56,997 nucleotides of DNA, taken from positions 1 to 56,997 of the forward strand of contig JANBPK010000963.1 in assembly GCA_027579435.1 (NCBI GenBank), given 5' to 3'. Numbering within the stretch: the stretch's first letter is position 1; every line of letters begins with the position of its first letter. A program made the translations under genes and the position numbers. Below the pieces are notes generated by a model. The model was not told the DNA's origin. It saw only the letters and a program-made list of their open reading frames with translations, and searched no databases. Positions 31,796 to 42,972 of this stretch are shown here, piece after piece. This stretch comes from Candolleomyces eurysporus (lineage: Eukaryota; Basidiomycota; Agaricomycetes; Agaricales; Psathyrellaceae).

Positions 31796-32330
31796 ACTGA
31801 AATTCAGCTGGAAGAACGCCACGCACTACTGTCTCTACCCTCGTCTTAGACGCGCTTTTCGGCGGTAAGACCTGGGTGAAACTATCCAACTGGTCCTCGC
31901 CTGCAAGATTTGGCGCGATAGTGATTCCTTTACACCTCGCTCTCGCTCTGGGCTCAGCTGCCCACATCCTGTCTGGGGCTTTGGAGATTCTCTTCCACGC
32001 GAAAAGATCGCGTTTTGGTTGGTTCGATTTGGCGACGGCTACGGGTTCTCAAGGCTCTCGGCATGAACGAAACAATACAACCTATATCCCTAGACCTTCC
32101 TAGCCGTGGCAAGGTTGTTCGCATAGGAAATTACCAACGGATGAATTGCCTACGAACGCGGGGGACGACAAGGCACGTTTCAGAGAAACTGGACCCTTCA
32201 AAGTGGTCTTGTTTCCTGTGCTCTTCTTCCAGATCTTCTGCGCTGGCACATTCTTCGACGTCGAAGCATCCATCTGCGTCAATGTCTCGATGCTGACAAT
32301 CGACTGCGGCGGCGCCGTTGTAGGGATCAG
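31796..32330 (-). CDS. possible hypothetical basic protein, exons unresolved
   Basis: Two minus-strand open stretches look coding but match no family I know. One (about 32130-32330) is Lys/Thr/Ser-rich with QKIWKKSTGNKTTLKGPVSL and LKRALSSPAFVGN. The other (about 31800-31930) reads GEDQLDSFTQVLPPKSASK and ends ...GVLPAEFQ at a stop at 31796-31798. A middle basic stretch (RTRSRRQIEPTKTRSFRVEE) could join them through introns beginning near 32126 and 32000, but I could not close the frame over all three. The opposite strand also has a hydrophobic open frame (31876-32103), so strand choice is uncertain. It lies just upstream of DAD3 on the same strand. Confidence 0.25.
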
Positions 32331-33645
32331 GCTGTGGTTCGCAAGGGTGCTCAGCGCTCAACCTCCATTCTGGTGTTTTCAGCAGCTTGGCTATCTATTC
32401 AGCGCATGATCAATCAACGAAGGCTGGGAATCTAGTTATCCCACAGCATTCGAAGGCGCCGACAACCTACAATCTCCTATCAAGGGAAGACGGGGAGCGT
32501 TGATGGTAGATGCAGTTCCTGTTGGTAGCCCACAACACAACATACATTGTCAATCTAGCTCTGCATGACGTGTAGTGACGATCAGTCAAAACATGTTTCG
32601 TACTATGGTTTGTCTTTCTTCGACAGTTGAATATCCTTACCTAGCTGATAAGCCGCCCACAGGTATACACGTGTAAAAATTCATGCACGCTCCGTCCCCT
32701 GAGCGCTATAGCGAGCTACATGCATAATTCGATTGTCTTGCAGCAAATTTCCACCCACATATGCCGGGGTATGCCTCCCTTGTTCACAAAAACTGAACAA
32801 AACCGAAACTCGAGGCGCCCGGCTGGTTTTTGTTGTTGCATCGGTCTGTGTTTCATTAAACATGTAAAGCTGTAGGCGATTCCTCGAATGCCTCGGGGCA
32901 GCAACCCTGGCCGAAGGGCTGAAGACGATCCTCGAGGCCAAGGTCCGTCCCACGATTCCGAGCTGGGGGCGGTTTTTCCGTTAACGTGTACCCTTCTATA
33001 ACTAGCGGGAAGTATTCGAATTGCGCTGACTGGGTAGTAGGGGGTATTCGCGAGGAACGGGTGTACATGCATAAATTTTACATCATGCATCGGGGGTCCC
33101 AGAAACTTTTGTACAAAGCCTTGAGTACTTGGGAATCTCAGTCATTTCCGTACAGAAAATCACCAGAACCGTGTGCCACCACGCGTTCTCGGGCTAGAAG
33201 TGAACATTGGCCTGCCAAAGCAGGAGCAGGGTGACGGGAACGTGGACTGATATCTAGCGGTTGAGCGGCTCCAGAGAGGTGACTTCTCAAGGGGACGATG
33301 TTACGAAATTTCCAGTGGGCAAGGGCCGTGTGATGGGTGCAAGATTCTTGTCCTCGAAACTTCGTGTAATGAAAGTCGACAACGAAGACTGTCAACCACA
33401 ACACGGAAAGCACGACTGACGTCTACAAGGCATTTTTTCTCGAAATATGAATGGATCCGAGAATTAACCAAATTCTGAGACTGGCGAGGGGAGATCGGGG
33501 AGTGATCTGATCAAAGTGAAGACAATAAGAGGAGCCGAAAAAGGAAAGAGGACAACAATTAGCGGTGGGATGGGTATAACTGGGCTCTGTTGGCGCTGGA
33601 ATTGCCAATTATCTTTTTCTTCCTCGTCCCTTCTTCACTTCTCTA
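32331..33645. other. intergenic region
   Basis: About 1.3 kb without a gene I can support. Several open frames of 60-120 codons exist on both strands but lack family character or consistent exon joins. The right end should contain the promoter of the BTB-like gene. Confidence 0.4.
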
Positions 33646-34578
33646 ATGTCCTCCTTCAATCCAAAACCATTCCCCCCTCCTTCTTTGTCTGACGTTCCTG
33701 TCGAGTATATCATCGACCAATTGCATAGCCTTGCATCCCAGTTCTGGGATAAGCCAGAGACTGCCGACTGTACTATAAGTGCGCAATAGCCCTTTCAAAA
33801 TCTGCACACAATTGCTTATAATGTTCTGCAGTCGTCCCAATACCCCATGCTCAAAACAACTCTTTCCAGACACAGTTCCCCGCAGAGCCCAGCAAGTCCG
33901 TGTCCATCAGCTTTGAGAACTCCGGCGGCGGCAACAGACGTGCCACCCAGCCTCCCCTGAATGCCGCCCCCAGGATATCCCTCGAGCTGCACATGGACTA
34001 CCTATCGGCCCACTCGATATACCTGCGCGGGCTGTTCAGCGGCTCGCTCGCTCTCGATCTCATGTACTCCAACACTCCTCCAGCCCCGAGCTCATCAACC
34101 GGCGTNCCCCCCCGACCGTCAACCACGGCTGATGCCCAGCTCTCCAAACCACCCCATTCTCTTCCTGCCNCTCCCGGACCCCTCGTCTTTCTATCTCCTC
34201 GTTCACTGGATGTACTTTGGCGACCTCAGCATCATCGCCGACTGCCTACACCGAGGCGCCATTCAATGGGAGGGTATCGCACGGAACGTCGAGTATCTCG
34301 GCCTCCCAGCCGACATCAAGCTCTTCCTTTCCAAATGGTACAGCACATGGCTAGACACAGAAGCATCCCGGGCCGTCGAGCAGGAGCAGATGGCGGATGA
34401 GGACTCGGATACTGCCTACAGTGACTCGGACGATGATGATCGCATGTCCTCGTCAACAGCGTCGGATCTTGAGGAGGAGTTGTCGGATCTGGAGAACCTG
34501 AAAGAACCATCGAGCAGAGGGAGGGATCAGATCGTTCGGCCACTATCCTTCCAATCCTTTGTTGCACCGCAGACGTAA
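33646..34578 (+). CDS. BTB/POZ-like fungal protein
   Basis: Hypothetical protein with a BTB-like fold of the type common in agaricomycetes. Exon 1 (33646-33778) gives MSSFNPKPFPPPSLSDVPVE and ends CTII; after an intron, exon 2 begins VPIPHAQNNSF. BTB-like features are ELHMDYLSAHSIYLRGLFSG and, after a Pro/Ser-rich loop, PDPSSFYLLVHWMYFGD and AIQWEGIARNVEYLGLP. The C-terminal third is strongly acidic (DEDSDTAYSDSDDDD) and ends SFQSFVAPQT. In the raw sequence the frame breaks at the N at 34170: dropping that one character joins SLPALPDPSSFYLL cleanly, whereas the N at 34106 must be kept as a base. BTB proteins often serve as Cullin-3 adaptors, but no partner domain is visible here. Confidence 0.65.
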
Positions 34579-35656
34579 CACACATAATCGACCCTCTTAT
34601 CGAATATCCCGCAGTAACGCAGACAAAGACACTCCTTGCTCCTCCTCACAATCTCCTCCGCGCGCGCTCTCTCCCACTCCGCATTTTCTCCTCGCCATTT
34701 TCCTCGTTTGGGACCTTGTTTTTCGCTTTATTGTTTTGTTGTGCCTTCATTGACTTTTGGCGCTCTGAGCAGGTCAATCCCACGTTCCTTTTTTTCTTCC
34801 TTCGATACAGTTGTAACATCTCCATTATTCTCCATCCTGTCTCAGGATAAGGGCAGGATTCTTCTTTTTGTAATTGGTAGGGTTCGTGTGCAGAACCATT
34901 CGCNATCCTCCGTTCCTTTTTTTTTTTGACACCTGTTTATTCATTTGTGTTTTATTAGCTCGGGCGATATGTCATCGGCCCTCAGGAGCGTTTTTTTTCT
35001 TTCTCCTCATCCTCATCATTCGCGTTCTCCTTCCATAGGCCCCATCTCTTAGTTTATTACCAACCTTTCTCCGCCAGTGTACATCAGTCAAACTCGTTAT
35101 TGTATGGATATTTGATAACCTAAACGCACTACCAGCAAGCGAGCGACAGCCGACATGCACAGCAGACGTGCACTGCTTGCGTGCACGTCAATTGAATCCC
35201 GCGCTCGTTCTTTTCTTATTGTTACATTTTCCTTCTCCGCACAAAGTTGCGATGCAACCGGCACGACGCCTTATCCGTGCAGCGTTGTTCCTGGGCGGGG
35301 CTCGAGGATCGCTGACATCATAGACATCCGGATTCGGTGCTGCATCCCACGGAGACAAAAACAAAAAGCGGAGGGGGAAAAGAGACAAAAGAACGGTCCC
35401 ACCTGCCCCTTGTCTCGGCGCCACAAGATGTAGAGATGGATGGGATAGTTTGGATCAGTCAGGTCATGAGAGTGTCAGATGAATTGCTAGAATTCGTCGA
35501 GGAATAGAACAGAAGAGTAGGAAATAAATTGTAGTCGGGGGACGGTGTCAGTTCGTCGTCGTAGAGATTCCATATGAAATGTGCGAGGCGAGGAGATTTT
35601 TAGAGAAGTGGCAAAGGGCACATTGTACTCCAATGAGGCTTGGAGTCGACAGTCGT
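34579..35656. other. convergent intergenic region, T-rich
   Basis: About 1.08 kb between the BTB-like (+) and kinase (-) stop codons. It contains poly-T tracts (for example 34917-34928) and T/C-rich DNA at 34660-35030 suggestive of a long 3' UTR. I see no gene. Confidence 0.5.
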
Positions 35657-37221
35657 TTAGTTACGTGACACGAGTCGCACCGGCCGTTCGCCATGCTCCT
35701 GGTCTTTTAATCTGTTTATGGAAAAACATATATTGTGATTAGAGCCACGAGACGGCTTCACAACGGCAACTCCAGGAACCTCCTTCTGCAATGGAGGACG
35801 TTGTGTGGGCCACAGCTCCTCCAATACATATTTCTCGGGCACATGAGGAGGCTAGAATAGAAAATGGCATAGCGACATGTCAGCTAGCTGCTGGAAGGGG
35901 ACAAGTCACACAACGATAGCCGAATACTTACGATGAATCTGCGTTGCTTCACTTTTTCCCAGTCGACTCGTCGAAGCCAGGGATGCTTCTTGACCTCCCC
36001 GATTTTGAGTCGGAAAGCTTCATCCGGTTCTAGCATTTGGTCAATGAGATCAATAAGGTCCTTTCCAAAAGCATTTGGCTGTTCCGGCCATGGTATTGTA
36101 TGGCCCATCTTCAATTGGTAAGTCTCGAAGGAAGTCATCCCAACGAACGGCTAGAAGAGTAGACAATGAGAACCAGTCAGAAGTATGGGGACGTGAGTAC
36201 ACACCAATGTCCCACCAAGAATCTCGAATAGGATGCAGGCAGCAGAGTATAGATCGACAGAAGCCGACGGAGATCCTGGTCCTATTTGGATCTCTGGAGC
36301 CGCATAGAAGGGAGTTCCGACGTTAGACCACGGCGCTTTGATGTCTGTCAAAGACGCGGCCGACCCAAAGTCCGCGAGACACAAATACCCATCCTCGCCG
36401 ACCAAGATATTTTCTGGCTTGATGTCACGGTGGACGATTCCGGCTTCGTGCAAGAATTCCAGCCCGCAGATAATGTTGGAGAAATAGAATGCGCCGCCAC
36501 GGAAACTTATTGGAGGTCCGTTCAGAATGAGACTGCGCAGGGTACCGCGCGGAATGAATTCGATCATCATGTATACGTTCCTGCGGTCCTCGAAGAGGTC
36601 TACAAGTCCAGCGACGAAGGGATTCCACCCTACCGAAGCCAGGGATTCGCGCTCGGCGTTCTTACGATACATATGATCGGTTTGGCTATGGTTTTCCTAC
36701 GAGGCGGGGTAAAATTAATTTGAGATGTTTGCGCCGGAGAAATGGTTATGACATACGGGCCTAAACCAGCTCCGAAGTAGTTTCTTCCGGATCGCCTTGA
36801 GGGCATAAACGGAGTCCGGCCTATCGGACGTATACTTTTGACGTTTCGTTCGAACCAAGTATACATGTGCCTCTTGCCCTCTTCCTGCCAGAACATTGAC
36901 AGGTCAAGTATCGTACTGGCACCGTCATTGTGAACCGGACGTACCGAGAGTTTTCAGGATTTCCAAATCCCTCAATTTCAGGGGTGGAGGCCTTCGGTCC
37001 GCAGGTCTGGCCATGTCCTGCGGTGGCGAATCCTAAAGCAGAGGCCATTTCCGATTCGACATTCGTTCAAAGATACCGAGATAATGGCTTAGATAAAGGC
37101 TTACCTCTTCCTCAGCTTCTTCCAGGTAGTCCTTTTTGACTGCTGCCCCCCATTTCATCGGGGCTATTAGACCATACACGGGCTTCGAAGCAGCCCGGTG
37201 CGAGTTACGAGATGGAGGCAT
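35657..37221 (-). CDS. AGC-like serine/threonine protein kinase
   Basis: Starts MPPSRNSHRAASKPVYGLIA. After an acidic stretch and an intron the kinase domain begins LRDLEILKTLGRGQEAHVYL (Gly loop, partly substituted), then VYALKAIRKK (ATP-anchoring Lys), AERESLASV (likely helix C Glu), MMIEFIPRGTLRSLI (hinge), GIVHRDIKPENILV (catalytic loop), LADFGSAAS (DFG), WSNVGTPFYAAPE (activation loop end) and VKKHPWLRRVDWEKVKQ. All core catalytic residues are present. The C-terminal extension after the lobe (PPHVPEKYVLEELWPTQRPP, ending VRLVSRN) is short and lacks an FxxF-type hydrophobic motif, so it is not a typical PKA, PKC or S6K homologue. Six short introns. Pathway unknown. It is divergent from IPK1, with 467 bp between starts. 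Confidence 0.8.
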
Positions 37222-37688
37222 GGCAGTAGAACTGGAGCAAAATCGTTCAGAACCAGGAGTGCACATATTTTATATGCGCCACGCAGATGCTAGGTCCATT
37301 GTCGTCCCAGGCACAGAGTTATTGTCGAGTGAGGTAAAACAAGAGTAAAAATGGACCATTGTCGGAAACTGGGACTTCAGATAACAGATCACGTTGTAGG
37401 TTGAGAACAAGAGAAGAGTTATTAACGCGTGATGCCAAGCTGATCGCCACAAACTCTTCTGCAAACACCCGATTGCTAAACGGCTCTATTCAGCCCTTTT
37501 GAATCTATACCGCCATCGACTAGTAATGGCCTCGCTCTGCTCAAAGGGATGTCGAATAGACGAGCGCACAGGTTAATAATTGGTGGCGCTGCTCAGGGCA
37601 CCACACAGCAATCAGGCCTGAAATGGAGGACCGCCCACTGGTGTTGGCGCCATTCGATCTTGATTCACTACCTCAACCTTGACCTTCA
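37222..37688. other. divergent intergenic region
   Basis: Separates the starts of the kinase (-) and IPK1 (+). Presumed bidirectional promoter; no specific element recognised. Confidence 0.45.
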
Positions 37689-39174
37689 ATGGCGAGCATT
37701 GTCAACACCGATCCAAGCGACTGGAGATACGTCTCCGAGGGCGGAGCGACCATTGTTTTCTCTTATCATGGGCCTCCAAATCCAGAGTTCGATGGAACAG
37801 TTTTGCGCCTTCGAAAAGCACTCGTCCCCTCGCTGAAAACCGTCGTCAAAATCCGGGATGGCGAAGTGCACAAGCCGCAAGCTCTAGATGGAGAAGATGA
37901 GCCCGACGACCCCACTATCGAGTACCAGACCAAGTGTATGGCCAAGTTGATACCCCCCGAGCATCTTCCTCGATTGGAAACCGTAAAGTTGGACCAGGAA
38001 TGGCTCCAAAGGCTCGTTCAGCTCGAGAATCTAAAGCGCCCAGAGGGACGAAGAGAGAAGGATGGAATCGATGTCGACAGAAAGAAAGGTGTCCTTGCGA
38101 CCGACCTTGTTGGAGGAAATTGGCTCGCCGCCGAAATCAAGGTACTCATTTAGCATCCATGTTTTCGAGCAATTTCTTACCCGCTTTTCTATTATAGCCT
38201 AAATGGGCGTTCTTGCCTTCTCCAACCCATCTCTCGGAGGAAACGAATTCTATCAAGTCCCAAACCTGCCGATTTTGCATGCATAATCACCTTCGAAAGT
38301 CCAACGGCGACATCATCGAAATGAATTACTGCCCACTGGATCTGTTTTCTGGGGACGAAGCGAGGATCACCAAGGCGATACATGGTCTGTGGGATGCTTG
38401 GACCGAGAGCGGTGGAACCGTCAATAACCTCAAGGTGTTTGCCAAAGGAAAGACTCTTCGCCCAGCCGAGGTAAGAATCCGCCTGTTGTGCTCAATCCCG
38501 ATCTGACTCGAGTTTTGTAGACTTCCCTGATGCTTGCAGATGGTGTGGACGCTTCATCCACCACGAGGGAACAGATTCGGGATGCATTCACCTCAGCGCT
38601 CCGCCGCACACTGATCAAGACTCCCGTCCTGGGCATATTATCCCGTTTGCAACGAACCCTCGATGTCCTCGATATCGAGGGCTTGTCTAAATTATGGAGA
38701 ACGACCGAAAGGGCGGCTCCATTGTACCGCACCACCTTTGAATCCTTTTTTGCGCAGCCCGACGGGACAAGTCCCCCGCCGACCACCCCTCTCGGGGTCA
38801 GCTCCCTATTTTTATCGTCTCCTGAGCCAGCCATCCCGGACTGGGTAGATTTCCTCAACACATACCTCTCGCCGTTCAGCTCTCAACTCGACCATTCCAA
38901 TCCCGAGCCAAAGAATCTCCGGTATTATCTGCTGGCGTATTTGCTGTCAGCAACGTTCAAGGATTGTTCGATTATCGTTCGGCTTGACTTTGTGCGACCC
39001 GGCATCGAACCGAAGATCGAGGTCAAGCCCAATACCGTCACAGTTATCGATCTGGACCCCAAGAGTCTCGACAAATTGAGGGGATGGGAGAAGTTGGACA
39101 AGGAGATTTCTGGCACATACTCGTTGAACAGTGCACGAAAGACGTGTATCGACGCGTTCTCTTCATCCACATAG
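37689..39174 (+). CDS. IPK1: inositol-pentakisphosphate 2-kinase (IPK1)
   Basis: Phosphorylates inositol pentakisphosphate at the 2-position to make InsP6 (phytate), needed for mRNA export and as the precursor of inositol pyrophosphates. Three exons: 37689-38141, then from 38200 and 38521, ending at 39172-39174. Hallmarks of the family are SEGGATIVFSY near the N-terminus, VLRLRK (nucleotide-binding region), the EIKPKWAFLP motif formed across the first intron, the zinc-binding-type CRFCMHNHLR, YCPLDLFSGD, FKDCSIIVRL and VIDLDPKSLDKL near the C-terminus. A proline/serine-rich insert (FAQPDGTSPPPTTPLG) separates two conserved blocks, as in other fungi. Start ATG at 37689 gives MASIVNTDPSDWRY. 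Strong assignment. Confidence 0.93.
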
Positions 39175-39481
39175 ATTGATATTTGCTTTGTATGTATTGT
39201 AATTGGCGTGCGTTTGGAGCTCGCTGTTATGCATATGTCATTCATGTTGTATTCACGTTGGAACCCTCCTTCGACGCGTGGGATATCCCCAAGAGGAACG
39301 CTCAAGTTCCGATTTAGCGAGGGCGGGGTTGATCAATGGAACAGCATGATTCCGCTTGAGCTCCAAAGCAAAGTCACATTACGGATCTCGACGACTACTT
39401 TAAACTTAGTTTCTGCTCATTCCACACGTCCTTCTAAAGTCCCTCTAGTACACTCATCTCGAAGCTACCAGGCCTTGCCAA
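39175..39481. other. intergenic region
   Basis: IPK1 3' flank and promoter of the acyl-CoA dehydrogenase gene. Nothing else recognised. Confidence 0.45.
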
Positions 39482-41203
39482 ATGTCAACATTCTTGCGAC
39501 GCGCCGTACCCAACCTTAGGCAGCTGAAGCCCTTACCAAAGCAGTCGGCCATTCTACGAAATGGTGCTATTCAGAGACGTCTCGTGTCCACATACAATGC
39601 CGACGTGGCGGGTCTCACTGACGAGGAGGTTGAGGTACGTCGTCATCTCGTTGCTCTGTGCTCCAAACCCTCTAAGCCGCAGTTGTCAGTTCCGGAACGC
39701 TGTTACCGACTTTGCGGAGAAGGAGATTGCTCCTCGAGCAGCAGAGATTGACAGAACCAACACATTCCCTTCAGTACGTTACACACTCCACGTTTGTGCA
39801 TTGCAGGGAAACTGATGCAGCACCTTGCTACAGGATGTATGGGAGAAACTGGGCTCAATGGGTCTCCTTGGAATTACCGTATCCCCCAAATACGACGGAC
39901 TCGGTCTTGGCTATTTCCAACATACACTAGCAATGGAGGCCCTCTCGACTGCATCTGGTTCGGTTGCCCTGTCGTACGGTGCCCATTCCAACCTCTGCGT
40001 GAACCAAATCCACCGACATGGGACAGAGGAGCAGAAAGCCAAGTACCTTCCAGACTTGATTAGCGGCGCGAAAGTGGGGAGCTTGGCTATGAGCGAAACG
40101 GGGAGCGGAAGTGACGTTGTGAGCATGAAGTTGAGAGCTGACAAGGTGCCGGGTGGGTGGAAGTTGAATGGAAACAAATTCTGGTGAGTGTACAGTGCAC
40201 ATGCGTCTCTGTACGATTGAGCTGACTGGAATCGTATGTATAGGATCACCAATGGCCCAGTTGCGTCGACTTTGGTAGTTTACGCGAAGACTTCCCCCGA
40301 TAAGGGTTCCAAGGGAATCACTGCATTCATTATCGAGCGAGGGTTCAAGGGATTCTCGACTAGTCAAAAGCTGGACAAATTTGGCATGAGGGGTAGCGAT
40401 ACCTGTGAACTTGTGTTTGAAGATTGCGAGGTTCCTGAAGGTGAGATAGTTGGTTTGGTTCTTGCGAATGAAACTAACGCGATTCTAGCCAACGTTTTGG
40501 GTCAGGTTGACCGAGGTGCAGCAGTGCTCATGTCCGGCTTGGATCTGGAACGTATTGTGTTGAGCGGTGGGCCACTGGGGTATGCCATTGACTTTCAATG
40601 CTTTTCAAATAACTGACACCAATAATGCCAGCTTAATGCAGGCAGCTTTCGACTATGCCGTTGAATATGTGCACGACCGCAAACAATTCGGCCAACCAAT
40701 TGGAACCTTCCAATTAATGCAAGGTATTCGGCTAGCTGTCTGACGAGTTTATTCATCGTTCCTGACCGTATCGGAAGCGAAACTGGCGGACATGTATACC
40801 AAGCTGAGTGCCAGTAGGGCATACGTTTATGCTGTTGCAAAGGCCTGTGACCAAGGGAAAGTCAGCCGCAAGGTATGGACATTCCAGTCGATCTCTCCGC
40901 ATTACATGACTAAAATGGCGGAAGGATTGCGCTGGAGCTATTCTGTATTCTACAGAGAAGGCGGTGGAGGTAACCATGGAGGGTATGCAGTGTTTGGGAG
41001 GGAATGGATACATTAACGGTGAGTCCAAACCGTGGTCTATAGATTAGACGAAGAACGTGACTAACACTGCTCTCTCCACTCTAAAAGATTACCCGATGGG
41101 TCGACTGCTGCGGGATGCTCGGTTGTACACGGTTGGGGCTGGCACACAGGAGATTCGGCGAATGCTCATAGGACGAGAGTTCAACGAGCAGTTTAAGCAC
41201 TGA
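39482..41203 (+). CDS. IVD: isovaleryl-CoA dehydrogenase, mitochondrial
   Basis: FAD-dependent acyl-CoA dehydrogenase of leucine breakdown, converting isovaleryl-CoA to 3-methylcrotonyl-CoA in mitochondria. The N-terminus [20 protein letters not shown] is basic and without acidic residues for the first 35 residues, a good mitochondrial presequence. Then come [103 protein letters not shown], the segment [16 protein letters not shown] with the Glu that acts as base in [19 protein letters not shown], and [14 protein letters not shown]. It ends [20 protein letters not shown] plus His and stop. The position of the Glu and the overall match favour IVD over short-chain ACADs. About nine short introns. 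Confidence 0.93.
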
Positions 41204-41434
41204 GAGACTCTGTACGGCAACTGTACGGTATCTATTAGAGTATAAACGAGTCTCGACGTCGATCCTCAGGAAAAACAGAAAGCCGAGAGGCGATACGGCC
41301 TGTCCTAGTTTAGGACATGTCTTGGCCATTCTCGATCGATATTTCCAGGGCACGCGGATTATTTTTATTTTCCTGACAATTTATAGACATGCCCCAGATA
41401 TTTTGCTGCTCATTCTTTCCTCTCCCCTACAGCC

Positions 41435-42676
41435 ATGGCTTCAGACCAGAATCCTGCCATCGTCCCCGCTGACAACCTTAAGAAGCAGGGCCTCTATTTC
41501 GACCACCCTGGCACCCAGCCTGCGTCGGAGCTAACTCAAGCTGCCGATGATGCTCAGAGTCCCGCATCGAGGCCGCCGTCTCCGTCAAACATCCGCCCCC
41601 GAACCGCCCAAGCCTGCGACAAGTGCCGGGAGCGGAAGACAAAGGTATGCACCCGCCTTTACGCTTTTTTGTTCCTATCGCCGATGCTGAGGCCTGATCA
41701 CACAGTGTTCCGGCGAAAAGCCTACTTGCACCCGCTGCTCCAATCGCGGGCTGATTTGCCACTATTCTACTCGAGCGAATCGCTCGAAAGGACACCCCGT
41801 ACCATCTGTTCGTCGCGAGCAGCGGAAAGCGTCTAGGGAAGGCATTTTTCTGTCGCACCATAGGGTCGGTCCCCCGGGAACGCACCAGCGTCCTGCTAAG
41901 GCTAGTATTGCCGACTCGCCCAATGTGTTCAAGCCGTACCCGTGTCCACCCATTTCGCGCTATTCTGCTGGTTCAAATGGCGCATATACCAACACTTGGT
42001 CTGGGGGGGGCGTCTCACCCTGAAAGTTATCGCAGCCCGCAGCCTATCGTCCCAGGCTCTGGCACACCTTTTGCATCTGGCAATGCCCATCAGAACAAAT
42101 ACGGCTGCAGGCAGCCGCAAAAATCTTTTGTAGAGGGTAACCCGGGTGCATATATTGACTATGCCCTCACCCCACGGGATTCGCTACCTGGGTACAACGC
42201 TCAGTCGTGGTACGCTTTTTACACCCCATTCTTCGTGTACATTGCCTGACCAGCTGACCAGGAATGTTCCTTCCATGGTGGCCCCAATGGGAAGGTCAGG
42301 CGATTACCGCCTAGCTAATGGTCTCGCTGACCGTGGGCCTTGTCTCTCCCGTGCATCCAATTCCAGCTCGTCAGACGAGAGTCTAGTTGGAACGCCGGGA
42401 AATTCGATTGCGGGACCATCGGATTTCTGCTTTCGTGGAGGAGTTTCTGCCACTGGCTCCCCTAGCGAGTCTGTGTCTGGCTACGTCGGCAACCATTTCC
42501 ACCCAGGAAACTTTCTGGACTTTGCCAATTCTTTTGCTTCCTCCCACCCATCGCCAGCAACAGACTGGCCGTCACCAGAGGTGCCACCGCCGACCCACCT
42601 ACCGCCTCAAGACCGTTTAGAATTGGCTTATCCTCCGATGGTCAACAATCGATGCTATCAGTATTCTTATACCTAG
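41435..42676 (+). CDS. Zn2Cys6 transcription factor with an internal frame break
   Basis: Fungal binuclear-zinc-cluster regulator. The motif ACDKCRERKTKC-SGEKPTCTRC-SNRGLIC has the exact C-x2-C-x6-C-x6-C-x2-C-x6-C spacing and is split by the intron at 41645-41704 between K and C. Residues before it are acidic and Pro/Ser-rich; a basic stretch follows (RANRSKGHPVPSVRREQRKA). The remainder is a long Ser/Pro/Gly-rich, low-complexity region ending NRCYQYSYT. No fungal-TF middle-homology domain is visible. A run of eight G at 42003-42010 puts the downstream sequence out of frame: with seven G the protein continues ...SHPESYRSPQPIVPG and so on through the intron at 42209-42262 to the stop at 42674-42676. 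As written it would stop shortly after the G-run. This is probably a sequence error; targets are unknown. Confidence 0.75.
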
Positions 42677-42972
42677 TCTTCTGGAAGGGCTGTTTTATCA
42701 TTATCGTTATTACTATTACTAGCTTGTTTTCGCTATCCCAGTCCATTGTAAATTGTTTAGCGCTACGTTGTGACGAGGGACTTTGACAACAGGCATGCCT
42801 CTCCCATGTGTATTATTTGAATGACATCAGTTGGCAGTTGACTATGGTTTGCCTGAAAGTTCCTTTGACGCATCCACTGGAATTAAAATTAATATACAAA
42901 AAGAAATGAATAGATCATCCAACGGCACTGAGCGCCTTCTTTGCTCGTCCTAGCATCCAGCATCCAATATTC

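Noticed and set aside
32716..33090. 124-codon minus-strand frame
   Set aside because: No family pattern and no consistent splice partners; treated as a chance frame.
39482..42676. Catabolic or secondary-metabolite cluster around IVD and the Zn2Cys6 factor
   Set aside because: No backbone synthase, transporter or tailoring enzymes; neighbours are housekeeping genes.
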